DNA from: Nilaparvata lugens
Taxonomy: Eukaryota; Arthropoda; Insecta; Hemiptera; Delphacidae
DNA length: 64,000 nt
Reading direction: 5' to 3'
NCBI RefSeq assembly: GCF_014356525.2
Contig: NC_052507.1
Span: forward strand, 38,366,368-38,430,367
How positions within the stretch are numbered: the stretch's first letter is position 1; each line of letters starts with the position of its first letter. The notes under the pieces are model-generated. The model worked only from the letters and a program-made list of their open reading frames with translations, searched no databases and was not told the DNA's origin. A program made the translations under genes and the position numbers. Shown in pieces: positions 11,199 to 22,000 of this stretch.

Positions 11199-11735
11199 TT
11201 AAATCATTGGAATGATTGTTTTCAATACGAATAATTTTCTCAGATTGTTTTGTCTATCAAAATTTAATTTAATCATGTCATATACCAAATTGGGAGAGGA
11301 AAGTAATAATTGGCAACTATTCCATTCACTTTGTTTTAATAAAGATATGCGTTTTTTCTTATCTATGATAGTTTTGAATACTTTTTGGTCATGAATGGAT
11401 TTCGAGTGTGGGTTGTAATGAATTTTGCAACTAATGATATAATGATGGGAGATCTTTACATTGATGACTCCGGTATGAGAAATCAAATTACTATTTAGAC
11501 GTAAGAATAAACGATCAATACAAGTGAGCATATTTTGTCTGAGCTCTTCTCTTGTGACAGCAGAAATACCTTTTTTGCAACCATAAGAAAAAATCATTGA
11601 TTCATATAACTGTACAAATCGATCATTGGATTTAAGGATATCTAGGTTCGCATCACCGATAATGATAAGATTAGCTGTATTATCAACCTTAAGAATTAAC
11701 TGCTCGAGACCTATGAGTTGCATCAAGACAGTGAA
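11199..11735 (-). pseudogene. Endonuclease (APE) C-terminal part and linker of NLR-2
   Basis: The open frame extends from 11774 to 11199, but only the portion from about 11735 reads as ORF2 protein. It includes LIIIGDANLDILKS, where GDxN supplies the Asp/Asn active-site pair of APE-type endonucleases, then ESMIFSYGCKK, CIDRLF and SHTGVINVKISHHYI, the last resembling the SDHx end of the fold. In a complete element this enzyme nicks target DNA to prime reverse transcription. The N-terminal half (the LNIQG-like and SEHW-like motifs) is absent because the deletion starts here. The frame ends at 11199, just upstream of the RT frame. Confidence 0.75.
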
Positions 11736-12243
11736 TTCCCAAGTTATTTTTTCTACCGTATTGTTCAAGATCATTAACCTGCATCCTAAGATCGTTAATG
11801 ATAATATCCTTCGCGCTAATTTTTTTGTTCAGTTTGGCAATCTCACTAGTCAAGTTTTTATTTTCGGTACGTAGAACTTTTATTTCATTGAGAAGTTCAT
11901 CAAATTTAGCGGAGATGAACACCAGACTCGCCTGTACAGAATTAACAGTCGTTTCAATACTTGTTAATTTAGTGTTCAAAGAATGGAGCATTGTACGAAA
12001 ATCCTGTTCATTAATGTTATCACTAGGGGGTTCATAACCTGGAGTTGCGATCCCTGTTGCCCCTTTCGAGTTTTTGCACACATGGAAACAACGCCACTTC
12101 TTTTGCTCGTCCTCCGACATACGACGATATGTAGTTTCTTTGAGACTGCACCCAAAATGAAATTTATTATTACACCCAAAACAAGTAACGACGTCACCGG
12201 ATGCTGGCAGAGAACTGTTGCAATAATAGCACTGCGCCATCAC
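11689..12243 (-). pseudogene. ORF1 of NLR-2: PHD finger plus coiled coil, truncated
   Basis: The 184-residue frame starts MMAQCYYCNSSLPASGD. Residues 5-56 form a C4HC3 PHD-type zinc finger: Cys5, Cys8, Cys21, Cys24, His29, Cys32, Cys52 and Cys56, with Trp50 before the last pair as is usual. A linker rich in Gly and Pro follows, then a coiled coil (about residues 80-160; LLNEIKVLRTENKNLTSEIA) ending QVNDLEQYGRKNNLGIHC, the conserved entry to the ORF1 core domain. The next residues are junk (THRSRAVNS, stop) because the deletion has joined this point to ORF2. ORF1 proteins of CR1-like elements bind element RNA; PHD and esterase modules are known in them. A host PHD protein is unlikely, given the adjacent APE/RT on the same strand. 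Confidence 0.82.
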
Positions 12244-12250
12244 TGAATTA

Positions 12251-14495
12251 ATAAATAATAATTTTAATGGGAGTTTTGAACTTGAAGGTTAGGATGGAAA
12301 TTTTCGTTATGTGAGCTCTGCTGTGATATGGACGTCCGCTCGCCTCGAACGACTGTTTTCGGTTTCGATATTATCGGTTTTCCAGGGAGTGTTCACAAAT
12401 CTGAAAACATACAATATGTGGTTATTCCCATAAGAAACAAAGATACATTTCCTTTCTAACGAACTGAACAGGAATTCATGGGAAAGCAGGGCTATAGTGG
12501 GTTGATGCATGCGATATGATTACCATTGGAACATTCACAATAATAAAGTTTCTTTTAGCGCTTCATCAGTGATGGGCTCCGCCATTTTGTAGCCGAGCCG
12601 GGAAGATGTAACTCCACCTATCCATTATTCGGCCAGGTAGAAAGCAGGTCTCAACTTTATCAACATCCAGATGGTGGATGAATGTTATCTGATGTGATGT
12701 CTGGTTTTCACAATGATTCCAAAATACGATCGTTAACATGTTTTCTGGTTTCGGAAGTGGAGGCAAGTTACTGGAAGCATGTAACTTGAGCAGTGTGGAC
12801 ACATACTTGAACCTTAGTAATATTTTCAAATATGTATCCACACTGTTCAAGTTTCATGCTTCCACTATCTCTCATCATCATCCTCCCACGCACTAGTCTG
12901 GAAGTTACGTAGGCACCACCCTCAGCAAAATAAAACTCCAGTAACTAGAGCGTCCACTGCAATAATGAAGACCAGGAACTAAAAATTATGACTGTAAATA
13001 TTAGAAATAAAGAACACGATTCCAGTAGACGTTCTAGCCACTCGAGTGAGGTTGTTTGGAAGCAAATGACTTGAATCATGTTGACACGTTATTGAATAGA
13101 TTTTAGGATCAAGTGAGTGACCACAACGCTCAGCTTACTTGCTTCCGCTAACCTAGTAACTAGAAAGTTACTGGAGTAGCCCAATACTGGAGAGGAGGAA
13201 ACAGGCAAGAGGGAGTCGAATTGTGCTCAATTGTCCTGTTTGCTTCAGGTATTTATAAATAAAATCAACAGTAGTAGAAGATGCCATATCTCTTGAAACT
13301 CTCTTGAGTTAATAAATAATATCTTTCATATCTCTTGAGTCTTATAAATCTGAAAGTCTTATTATGAATTTTTTTTCGACACAGTCAATATCGTCAGTCA
13401 GGATAATACCATGGCAATGTGCCGTCAAGTGTTGGCAAGCTGCTTATTCTTACTTTTAATAGAAAATTAATACAACTATAACGAAAGAAGTAACTTATCA
13501 CCCTACAAGAGAGGAAACGAGACAGGACAATATTAGGTTTTGTGCAGTTGAATTACAAATTAAACTCATGGATCATGTAATATCTATATTCCCATCCATC
13601 TCTGTAGTACTGTAAATTTATTGAGATTTTGTTGCTGACGATCTCTCTCTAGAATGATCCTTCAATGACAATAGGAACGTCAATATTATTCCTAGGTACT
13701 GTATGTGTTCACAACTTTCATTGGTTGAACCGCCAAACACCAGATTTGACCTCCTTCCCAGAAATCATCATTCTTTTCAAATAATTTTTAGATTAATCTG
13801 AAGGTTCCACTTTTTGCAGTTTCCTTCCAAGCCAGCCGGTAAGAGGTGAGAGCTATGTCAACTTTATTGCTTGGTTTAGTTTATTTTAAAATCCAAATAA
13901 TGATTCAACATCACATAATACTTAGTCCCTCCGACTACCTAAGGGAAAATAATAATTGTCAGAAATAGTCGGAGTGACACACTTTGTCAATAACACTGAA
14001 AGAGAAAAAACCATGTACTTTATTCTTACTTAGCAGAGTGAATTTGTTTAAAAAGAGAGAATGATGTTAGTGAGCAGTATGGAACGTTTAGTTGGAGAAG
14101 AGTGGAAGAGAAACATCGATGAAGATTAAAGAAACATAGTAGGAGAATATAACAGAAACCGAGAAACGTTAGTCAAAAGACATTCAGAATGGTGTCGTCT
14201 CATTAGCGAGCGGCGAGCCACTAAAGGAGACAGAAATTCATTCTGCTATTCGATGAGTTGGCTACAACTTGAACATGCAGTAGCAGCAGCCGAAAAAGAT
14301 TTGTTGGTTGGTGTTGCTACCACCCTGCTAATGCTAATCAACTCACGAGTTGCACTCCAGAATGTGGAGAGAGGGAATTTACCACAGATCATTCTTGCAG
14401 AAGTCACACTGTACTGCTACTGGTGGGAGAGAGAGTGAGAGAGATATGTTGGCTACTGTGTGCCAACACACGTTTTATTGGCTAATTTTATTGCA
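12251..14495. other. Unassigned segment
   Basis: No supported gene or RNA. Apart from the hairpin at 12772-12864 I see only scattered short repeats, such as several 'ggaagcaa/ttacttg'-type phrases between 12750 and 13170 that look like decayed copies of the hairpin arms, and a cctccgacta/tagtcggagt pair near 13925-13975. Confidence 0.4.
12772..12864. repeat. 37 bp inverted repeat (hairpin)
   Basis: Arm 12772-12808 begins tggaagcatgtaacttgagc. Arm 12828-12864 ends gttcaagtttcatgcttcca and is its reverse complement with a few mismatches. The loop is about 19 bases. A small MITE remnant or a stem-loop forming transcript is possible; nothing distinguishes them here. Confidence 0.8.
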
Positions 14496-14995
14496 CTTTT
14501 CTTCTACCTTTTTTCTTCTCCACCTCATCTTACTCTTTTTCATGCTTCTCCTCATCTTCTCTCCTTCTCATCCTCCTCAAACTCTTCGTCCTCCTTATAA
14601 TCCTCCTCTTCCTACTCCTCTTCCTACTCCTCTTACTACTCTTCTTCATCGTTCTACTCCCGTTACTTCTCCTCTCCTTCTTCCTTCTCATACTTATTTT
14701 CTTCATCCGCCTCCTTCTTACTCCATCTCTCTCCATCCTCTCCATCTTCTTCTTTGTTTCGCTCTTCATCCTCCTCCTCCTCCTTCTTTTTCACCTTCTC
14801 CTCTTCACACTCTTCCAATTTTGTACCTTCTCCTCCACATCATTCTATCTCTATCCTTTTCTTTCTTCTTATCCTCTCCATTCTTACTGAGTTTTCACTT
14901 TTTTGTAATATCCTGTATCATATCTTTATCGTTTTGCTTGTCACCCTATTCTCTACCTCCGTCTTTCTCCATCCTGCCTTCCTTTCTGTTTAATA
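14496..14995 (+). repeat. Polypyrimidine tract, about 500 bp
   Basis: The plus strand is almost wholly C and T, made of degenerate TCC/TTC/TCCT units. Long open frames in it (Leu/Ser/Pro/Phe-rich on plus, Arg/Lys/Glu-rich on minus) are products of the base composition and are not genes. Confidence 0.9.
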
Positions 14996-16065
14996 TTATT
15001 TAACGTGTGATGCCTAAATGAGCTCCAGGTTTGTGCGTGCGTCATGAGACAGACGGATCATGATGATGAAAAATGACAGGACCTACAGCTTTTGGTGGGT
15101 TCCGAACCTCCGAGTCGGCTGTTCTTCACGTGGTCACCCTTACAACGGTAGTAGCAGGCGCGTTAATCTTAACTCATCTGAGGACTCCTCCATATCGTTT
15201 CTTATTTTCCTTCTTTCGTCCTCTTCAGTATTAATATTTTCCATCTTATTTATCATCCATACTAAAGCATATTTACCCAGACTTCAAAATTCTCATCCGT
15301 CATGAATATTCACATCTTATCTTCGAAGAACAATATTATAAACCATCAAAATATCGAATGCCCCCCTATATCAGATTGCACCAAGACAGATTTCACCCAT
15401 TTTGATTAGTTCTCTCAAGTCTCTTCTACTCATGTTCTTCTCATTCGATATCTATGAATTTAAATAATCATCTAAAACTTATTCTTTCACTGGGGAGACA
15501 AATGCCACTTGAATTCTTGAATGGATTTATAATGGTGATTTGTGAATTGATAGGTCAGTCCTTGAAAGGAAAGTAAGTAATTTATTGATTTAATATTCGA
15601 TGGGATTTGAACGAGGAGCTCATCTCCATACGGTACAGTTTGACGAGAGAACATAGAAGTGAACATAGAACATAGAACAACATTCGAATCATTTTCATCA
15701 GTCAGATTTCAAGAAGAAACCCATTAATAACCCATCTGTGTTTTATTACGTCTGATAACGAGACAGATCAATACAAAAAAGACAAATAGCCATATCCGCA
15801 GGTCGTAAATAATATTTATTCCTTTCAGCTGGAAATTGAATAGTTTTTCAGTCTGGTTACAGGATCCTGTTGCTTAGCGTGAAACCATTCAGAAGTTTGT
15901 ACTTTATTCTACTTTTTTATTGTCTACTCACGTTTTCTTTACCACTTGTTAACCACATACACAATCGGCCTACACATACACAAGTTGATTGGTACAAATA
16001 CGAAGTTGGACAGTTAGATAGGTAATTAGTTCTAGTTATTAGTTCGATAATGTGGATATGATGTA
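14996..16065. other. Unassigned segment
   Basis: Positions 15000-15180 are less AT-rich than the surroundings (for example gggttccgaacctccgagtc) but give no tRNA fold or protein signature. The rest is ordinary AT-rich DNA in which I see nothing assignable. Confidence 0.35.
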
Positions 16066-16251
16066 ACTTTTTGGTACAAATTTTACAGTATACCTGGGCA
16101 CAATAATTATACCATTGCAGCCAGAGATTTTAAAATTTGAAATAAACTAACACTGTGTTCAATAAATTTTCCCGGCTTTTCCAGATGGAAGTCCTCCATC
16201 GTACTATTCACGATCATGTTGGATTCAATCAGTTTCTCAACTTATTGAAAA
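16066..16251 (+). repeat. Direct repeat pair, copy 1
   Basis: A 186 bp segment from actttttggtacaaatttta to cagtttctcaacttattg recurs at 16844-17031 with roughly 90 percent identity by eye. The pair is 778 bp apart. A conserved phrase within it is ggcttttccagatggaagtc. Confidence 0.85.
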
Positions 16252-16723
16252 TAATATACTACAATATCAAAGCAGTTCTTGATAATTCATTCTTTTCGTT
16301 TCTCATCAAAGACTTTCCTGTTACATAAACCAGCGTAGCTTTCAATCTTATATAGAGAATAATTGATCTATTTTGGTTTACCAATCAACTTTTTCCCCCT
16401 TCTGATACTATTTTTGGAATGTAGGCCTATTTGTAGGCTTTACATCACTGATAATATGTTATTTGTCAATCAGTTCATCCTGCCCGACCCGACTGTATCC
16501 ATTGAGTGAATTTTATTTACGACACATTTGACGGCTAATTTGATCTCATTATCAATCCAATAATTACTTGGTTTATTTTAGTAGCATCAATAAATATGAA
16601 CTGTCGTTCAACCATTACCTCTCTCTTTTAGATCGATCTCTTCACTCCACATTATTGATTCTATAAATTACCGTTCAGATCAGACGGTCAAAGTATCAAA
16701 GTAGGCACTATGCAAAGATATTT

Positions 16724-16842
16724 CCTGTTTTATTACTGCAGTTGATGGTCGTACCGGTTAGGTTGCTCAATGACATACCACAGAAGAATCACCCCCTCTC
16801 TGAATATTGTATTCATTTGATTACATGCAGTAATAAAACAGG
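16724..16842. repeat. 119 bp segment bounded by perfect 17 bp inverted repeats
   Basis: CCTGTTTTATTACTGCA at 16724-16740 and its exact complement TGCAGTAATAAAACAGG at 16826-16842 enclose 85 bp. The right arm abuts direct-repeat copy 2 at 16844. It could be a tiny MITE. Copy 1 of the direct repeat is not preceded by this sequence, so it may be an insertion at the repeat edge. Confidence 0.75.
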
Positions 16843-16843
16843 T

Positions 16844-17031
16844 ACTTTTTGGTACAAATTTTACAGTATTCCTGAGCACAATAATATTATATCATTGCAG
16901 CCAGGGATTCTAAAATTTGAAATAAACTAATACTGTGCTCAATAAATATTCCCGGCTTTTCCAGATGGAAGTCCTCCATCTTACTATTCAAGATCATATT
17001 GGATTCAATCAGTTTCTCAACTTATTGAAAA
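16844..17031 (+). repeat. Direct repeat pair, copy 2
   Basis: Second copy of the segment at 16066-16251, in the same orientation, with substitutions and a 2 bp net length difference. The two could be decayed LTR-like ends or a plain segmental duplication. They do not start TG or end CA, so the LTR reading is weak. Confidence 0.8.
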
Positions 17032-18054
17032 AGAGATCTTGTACCTGTGTTGATAGATGATCCATATTGAAAATTGAATTGAGATTTTGGACAGAATAAA
17101 ATTCAAATTGTGTTCTGGTACTGCTCACTCTAGTAATTGTTACATTTCAGTTCACTTGTTCAAATATGATTTTCATTCATAAGAATCATACCAAATACAA
17201 GGCTGCATATAAAAACAGACGAAGCAAGAAACCATACATCGACAAAATGAGTGATGTAAGAAGGACCTCGGATGAGTCTACTTCTCAATCCCTTTCAACC
17301 AAGAACTAACTTTAGCGTCTTGAAACATTCTTCAACAAGACCATTGTTAGACAATTTCTACCCATCACTTGACATCCTCTTACAATTAGATAGAACTTAT
17401 TGTGATATTGCATAGTATATGACAATGCTGATTTCCAACGAAATCCAGAGTGCACTGGCTATAATAAATTTCAATTCTATTTTTACAAACTTGTATCAGA
17501 AATTCCATTTGTTGGTCACCAATTATTTAAAGCTTCAGCTCACTGACCAATAATTATATATCTCCACTTGATGAGTTTTCACCACTGCTTCTCAGATTTT
17601 CTTCCTAATATCATTTGATATTGTTCCCGTACATAATTTATCATCCATCTCCTTGAAAAACCATGATATTAGCAATAGGTAAGTCTCTTAGAAAGGGGTA
17701 AATCCCCGTTATTCCGTTGTTTAGAGTAAAAAAACTACGGCTCCTCAATGAACGACCTGCAAATTTGGACGTTTTTCGCATGCTACGTCTCGCCTTTTGC
17801 ACTCTGTGCCATGCCACGAAACTGTCAAGTGCGAAATGATGATGCGCCCTAAAAAGGCGAGTACACACGATACGTTATGTGTGTGTCTGATGGGCATGGA
17901 GCACAGAGCACAGAGCACAGAGCACAGAGCACAGAGCACCAGGCATATGACAAGGAAGCCTTTGTGCGCTAGCGAGTAATTGCCGACCGACAGAGATAGT
18001 TATATGCCACTAATTTGATGACAGCGCTCATCTGTCTATTCTAGCAGACTACAC
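17032..18054. other. Unassigned segment
   Basis: No gene supported. Apart from the heptamer array at 17899-17940 nothing stands out. Positions 17640-18000 have a higher GC and CpG content than the flanks. Confidence 0.35.
17899..17940 (+). repeat. (GAGCACA)6 tandem array
   Basis: Six head-to-tail 7 bp units GAGCACA, the last ending GAGCACC. It is too short and spacer-free to be anything but a minisatellite. Confidence 0.9.
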
Positions 18055-19045
18055 TATCACCTCCTCTTTTTCTTCTTCTTCTTCTTCTAATCTTCCGTTT
18101 TCCTTCACGCTATTCTTATCTCTTTACGTGACCATTTCATTTTTTCTCCTCTCTCTTCATTTTTTCTTTTCTTCTCCTTTATAGTTTTAGGTGATATTGC
18201 TCTTCCCTTATTTCCTCTAATCTGTTTTCCATTTCAATTCTCTATCTTTTTCTTGTTTTCCCTTTTCATTCCTTCCTTTTGGCCCCTCTAAACTTTTTGT
18301 TTTTCTCCTTATTCTTCTTGCTCTTATCCCCTTTCTACACAATTTTTTCTTCTTCGGTTTTCTCCTATTTCTATCACTTTTTCATATCTCATTTTTCTTC
18401 TTTCTCTCATCCTCTCTTTTTCTTCTGCGATTCCATTCTTCCATCGTCTGCTGTATATCCTTCTTCCTCTCCTAATTCTCTTTGCTTTTATCTCTCCGTA
18501 TGTCTTCGCTTCTTTGCATCCTTACTTCTCTTACGCTTCCCACTCTCATTTTGCTCTCCCAACTATTCCTTTCTTTCTTTCCTCCCTTTTCTCAACTTCT
18601 GTTGCACATTTTCTTCCTCCTTCTCATAATCATCCTTTCTATTCTCTCACCTCCCTTCGCTCCGCTTTTCTTCCTTCCTTGCCTTAAAACTTTTTATTCT
18701 ACAACCTGATCTTTTTCTGTGCCCCCTTCTTTCATCTTCTGCTACACATCTTCCTACTTCTTCTTATCCTCAGCCCCATCGTCATACTCATTCCCATCCC
18801 TATTCTCATCCTCATCATAATCATCATCATCTTTATCTTTATCCTCATGCTTATCTACATCTTCATACTCTTATTCTCATTCTTATTCTTATACATATCC
18901 TTATACTCACCTCACCCTCATCTTAAGCCTCATCCTTCCCATAATCCTCATCATCAACCTCATTTTCATTCATCTATTTTACTTCTACCTCTTCTTTGTT
19001 GGTCGACCTCTCTTCTACCCTTCAGTCTATTCCATTTTTAATATT
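18055..19045 (+). repeat. Polypyrimidine tract, about 1 kb
   Basis: The plus strand is overwhelmingly C/T from 18055 to about 18720. It then grades into TCA/TCC/TTA-type repeats (ctcatcct, atcatcat) to 19045. Apparent frames of up to 116 codons are low-complexity Phe/Leu/Ser strings. Confidence 0.9.
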
Positions 19046-22000
19046 TTCTTCCTTTGAACGACGACATTATGCTGTTGTAATATAATTAGTCTTCACTCTT
19101 CAAAGAGACTGCGCTGCACTCTCCGTCCAATGTCTGTGCTGAGCTAACAAACACACACACACACATGTCTACTTCCTACCCTCTTGCCATCAATCATCAT
19201 CTCTCTCTGTGACGCCTACTTTCTCTTTCACATCACTATCTTACTCTTGAAACCTACAATTACTTTAACTAATTCTCACATGATTCAACCTATATAGTTT
19301 TAAAAACTTCTATTGCTTCTAAAAATAGGGTGCTTTGATTTTCTCATTTTTATCCCTGAACAAGAAAGTGAATATCGTGATTTCAAAAATATATTATTAC
19401 CCTTTATCCTCCAGAATCTTCTTGATTTGCAAATATTGATTTTGAATATTCATGGAACTTGAGAGCCTCGTTGGTTTGAATCGAAACAATATGTGAAACA
19501 AGTTTTCTCTCACCTTATATTATTGTTCTGTATTTTTTGTTGCCAAATATGGTAATTCAATGTGGCTCTGTTCATATTATTCTAATGTTCTGAGACTTAC
19601 AGTAATTCAAGCCTAGACCAGAGTATTCAATATTCTTTGTTGATCATCAAACAATTCAATCATAAACAAAAAGTTTAAGAATTTTCTTATAATTCATGTA
19701 ATCTAGGAATCGCTATCTTCTAGTTCTGTTGAAAATTCCGGTCATTGTTTAGTGAATAAGTTTTCTCAGAAATTCGCTCCATTCTCATTTCCCACAACAA
19801 TAATCATTATTAGAATTAAACAAAAACAAGCTTCTGAAAAGACACAAAAATGTCTAATAGCATCTCAAAATTAATATCATCAATCAAACTAATCATGCAG
19901 CTTTCAAAACGATAACGAGGTACAATAACGATATTAATAAGGCGGTGAAAACGATTTAAAATTGTAATGCGTCGTGAAAATTGCTGTCGGCACCTTTGAA
20001 GAGGGTCAACAGGAGTGGGGAGGGGGTTTAGGGGTCAGCAAGCACGATAGCACGGGCCGATTAAAGTTTGTTTGTGTGTGTGTTGATGTGTGTTTGTGTA
20101 AAGCAATTACACAAACTCAAGTCAATTCATTCATTGACTATGAGAGACGTAACATCTACTTTGAATGGATTAAGAAGTGTGGCGGGTAAAGCATTGAACC
20201 ATCTCTAAAACATTTATTTCTAGTCTTGGTCAATTTCTACCCCTGAATTTTGGCGGGCCGGTCTCCTTTCTCCTGCACCCAAAGGCACCTGAAAATGTTC
20301 TTTCAGGACAATCTGTTCCAAATTATGAAAAACCTCCCATCGGTCGTTCTGTCGTCGTCTTTGCTGCCCGATCTCAGTTATCGGCAAACATCAATCGTGT
20401 GCAGTGTCCCAGTGAGTAGTGAGCAGGTTTGTTTCTGGTTCGAAGAAGACGCCAAATTCGTTTCGGATTGTGTGTTGTTTTTGAGTTGACACTGACTCCG
20501 ACTATTCTCTCGTCTGCTCTTTAGCAGAGTTCCTGCATACAACTGAATAAATACACATTAGTAATAAATACAGTTACTATATGAAGCTACTGTACTATTG
20601 ATACAGTTACTTACTTCCTTTATATACGAGAATATAACACTGTAGTAATAACGAATGGCAAAATTTTGTAGTTGAAGTATTTATTTTATCGAACAAGTAA
20701 ATACGACAAATGATATTGTATTAGTGAATTGAGAAAAATATTTTAAATAATGATGAATCCTTGCATTTCAACATTAATTCATTGGAAGAGAGTTGTGATA
20801 CTGATTTTCCTCCTAAATTTTCTTATTAGAAATTGCTTCATCTAACGTCAAATGTATAGATGGTTTAACTCATGTAGTAATGTATGACTTTTTTATTTCA
20901 GGTGGGACTATAATTTCGTACGGTACTTCATTGGAAAGTGTATCCCAAGAAATATCAAGATTCAACCGTCTTGGCAGTAACATGAGGTACTTTTATTATA
21001 GGTTTTTAGTAAGGAAGTCCTCTGATCAACAATATTTGAAATACAACCTGAATCTCATTCCATTTATTTTATTGTTGTATTTCCACAAGAATCCATTGAA
21101 ATCGTGACTCACCACTCAATCCCATCGAATATATTGAATCTCGATGCTGAATAATCTAACGACCTAACCCAGTTTTCTAGAAAACTAACATTTGTTTTTG
21201 TTTGTTATTAAATTATATCATTATGCAATAATTCCATTCCATATAATTATATGGAAAAATGGCAGCCTGTAAAATCACCTTGAACTATCATACAAAATAT
21301 CTTTGGCAAATACAGTTTCACTGGTGATCACAAAATAATGTTAGATAGAAATATTGAGTGAGAGTGAATTTGTCTCATCTAACAGCTTCTTTATTTCTAT
21401 ACTATCATATCAACAATAAGAAATTAACTCAATGTTCAACAACATTCAATTTAACAACCAATAAAAATGGAATTGAAGGCAAGCTGTAAAATCTATCGAG
21501 TAATAAGAAAACTGCATTTTCTTTGAAACTTACTGCTATGTTAATCAACATACACCTGGAAGGTACGACATGTATGGGCATGTTGTATGATGTATTGCAG
21601 CTTCTGTAGAGATTTTATGTTTTTTGAAATGTTATCCTCTCAAAAGTAATTTGCATTTGGTTCGCTAGAGAGAATAATTTTGTGAGACGTTGTAAGTCAT
21701 GTAGTGTGATACTATCAGCACTCCATTGGCTTGGCACAGTACACCATCACGCCGTATTAAAACCTGCTAAACCGACTAAGACCGGCAAAAATTAATTAGC
21801 AGTGAGGCGAGCTACCGACACCAGAAACGTGTAAATAGAGTGCATGCATATTAGTGATCGTGCCTCTTCTTCCACTGTCAATGCACATAGCAAACTGTGA
21901 CAAAAATGATGTATTACAGTCATGCCAAACATATTATAGAGAGAAAAAATCACCAACAAACTCAAAAAATAATGTTATGCTATGGTTTGTTAGCTGATTA

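Larger units (their letters stand above)
8787..12250 (-). mobile_element. NLR-2: CR1-like non-LTR retrotransposon, internally deleted
   Basis: On the minus strand the order is ORF1 (PHD finger and coiled coil, 12243-11689), the tail of an APE domain (about 11735-11199), the RT domain (11103-10012), the post-RT region (9707-9219), a 3' UTR and a simple-repeat tail of TTTGA/TGATT units at 8787-8815. An internal deletion joins ORF1 to the middle of the APE. PHD fingers in ORF1 are an established feature of CR1-like elements. The element is inactive, with frameshifts between each block. The upstream boundary near 12250-12300 is not defined. Confidence 0.8.

Noticed and set aside
14350..15003. A long Pro/Ser/Leu-rich frame and its Arg/Lys/Glu-rich complement.
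   Set aside because: Produced by the polypyrimidine composition; no codon-level signal independent of C/T content.
15090..15190. GC-richer stretch with ggttccgaacc, considered as a tRNA or tRNA-derived SINE.
   Set aside because: No complete cloverleaf and no A-box/B-box pair with proper spacing; no second copy in the window.
17899..17940. A short array considered as a CRISPR-like or regulatory repeat.
   Set aside because: Contiguous 7 bp units without spacers in a eukaryotic context; a plain minisatellite.
18279..18709. Hydrophobic Phe/Leu-rich frames resembling membrane proteins.
   Set aside because: Same compositional effect; adjacent overlapping frames look equally 'membrane-like'.
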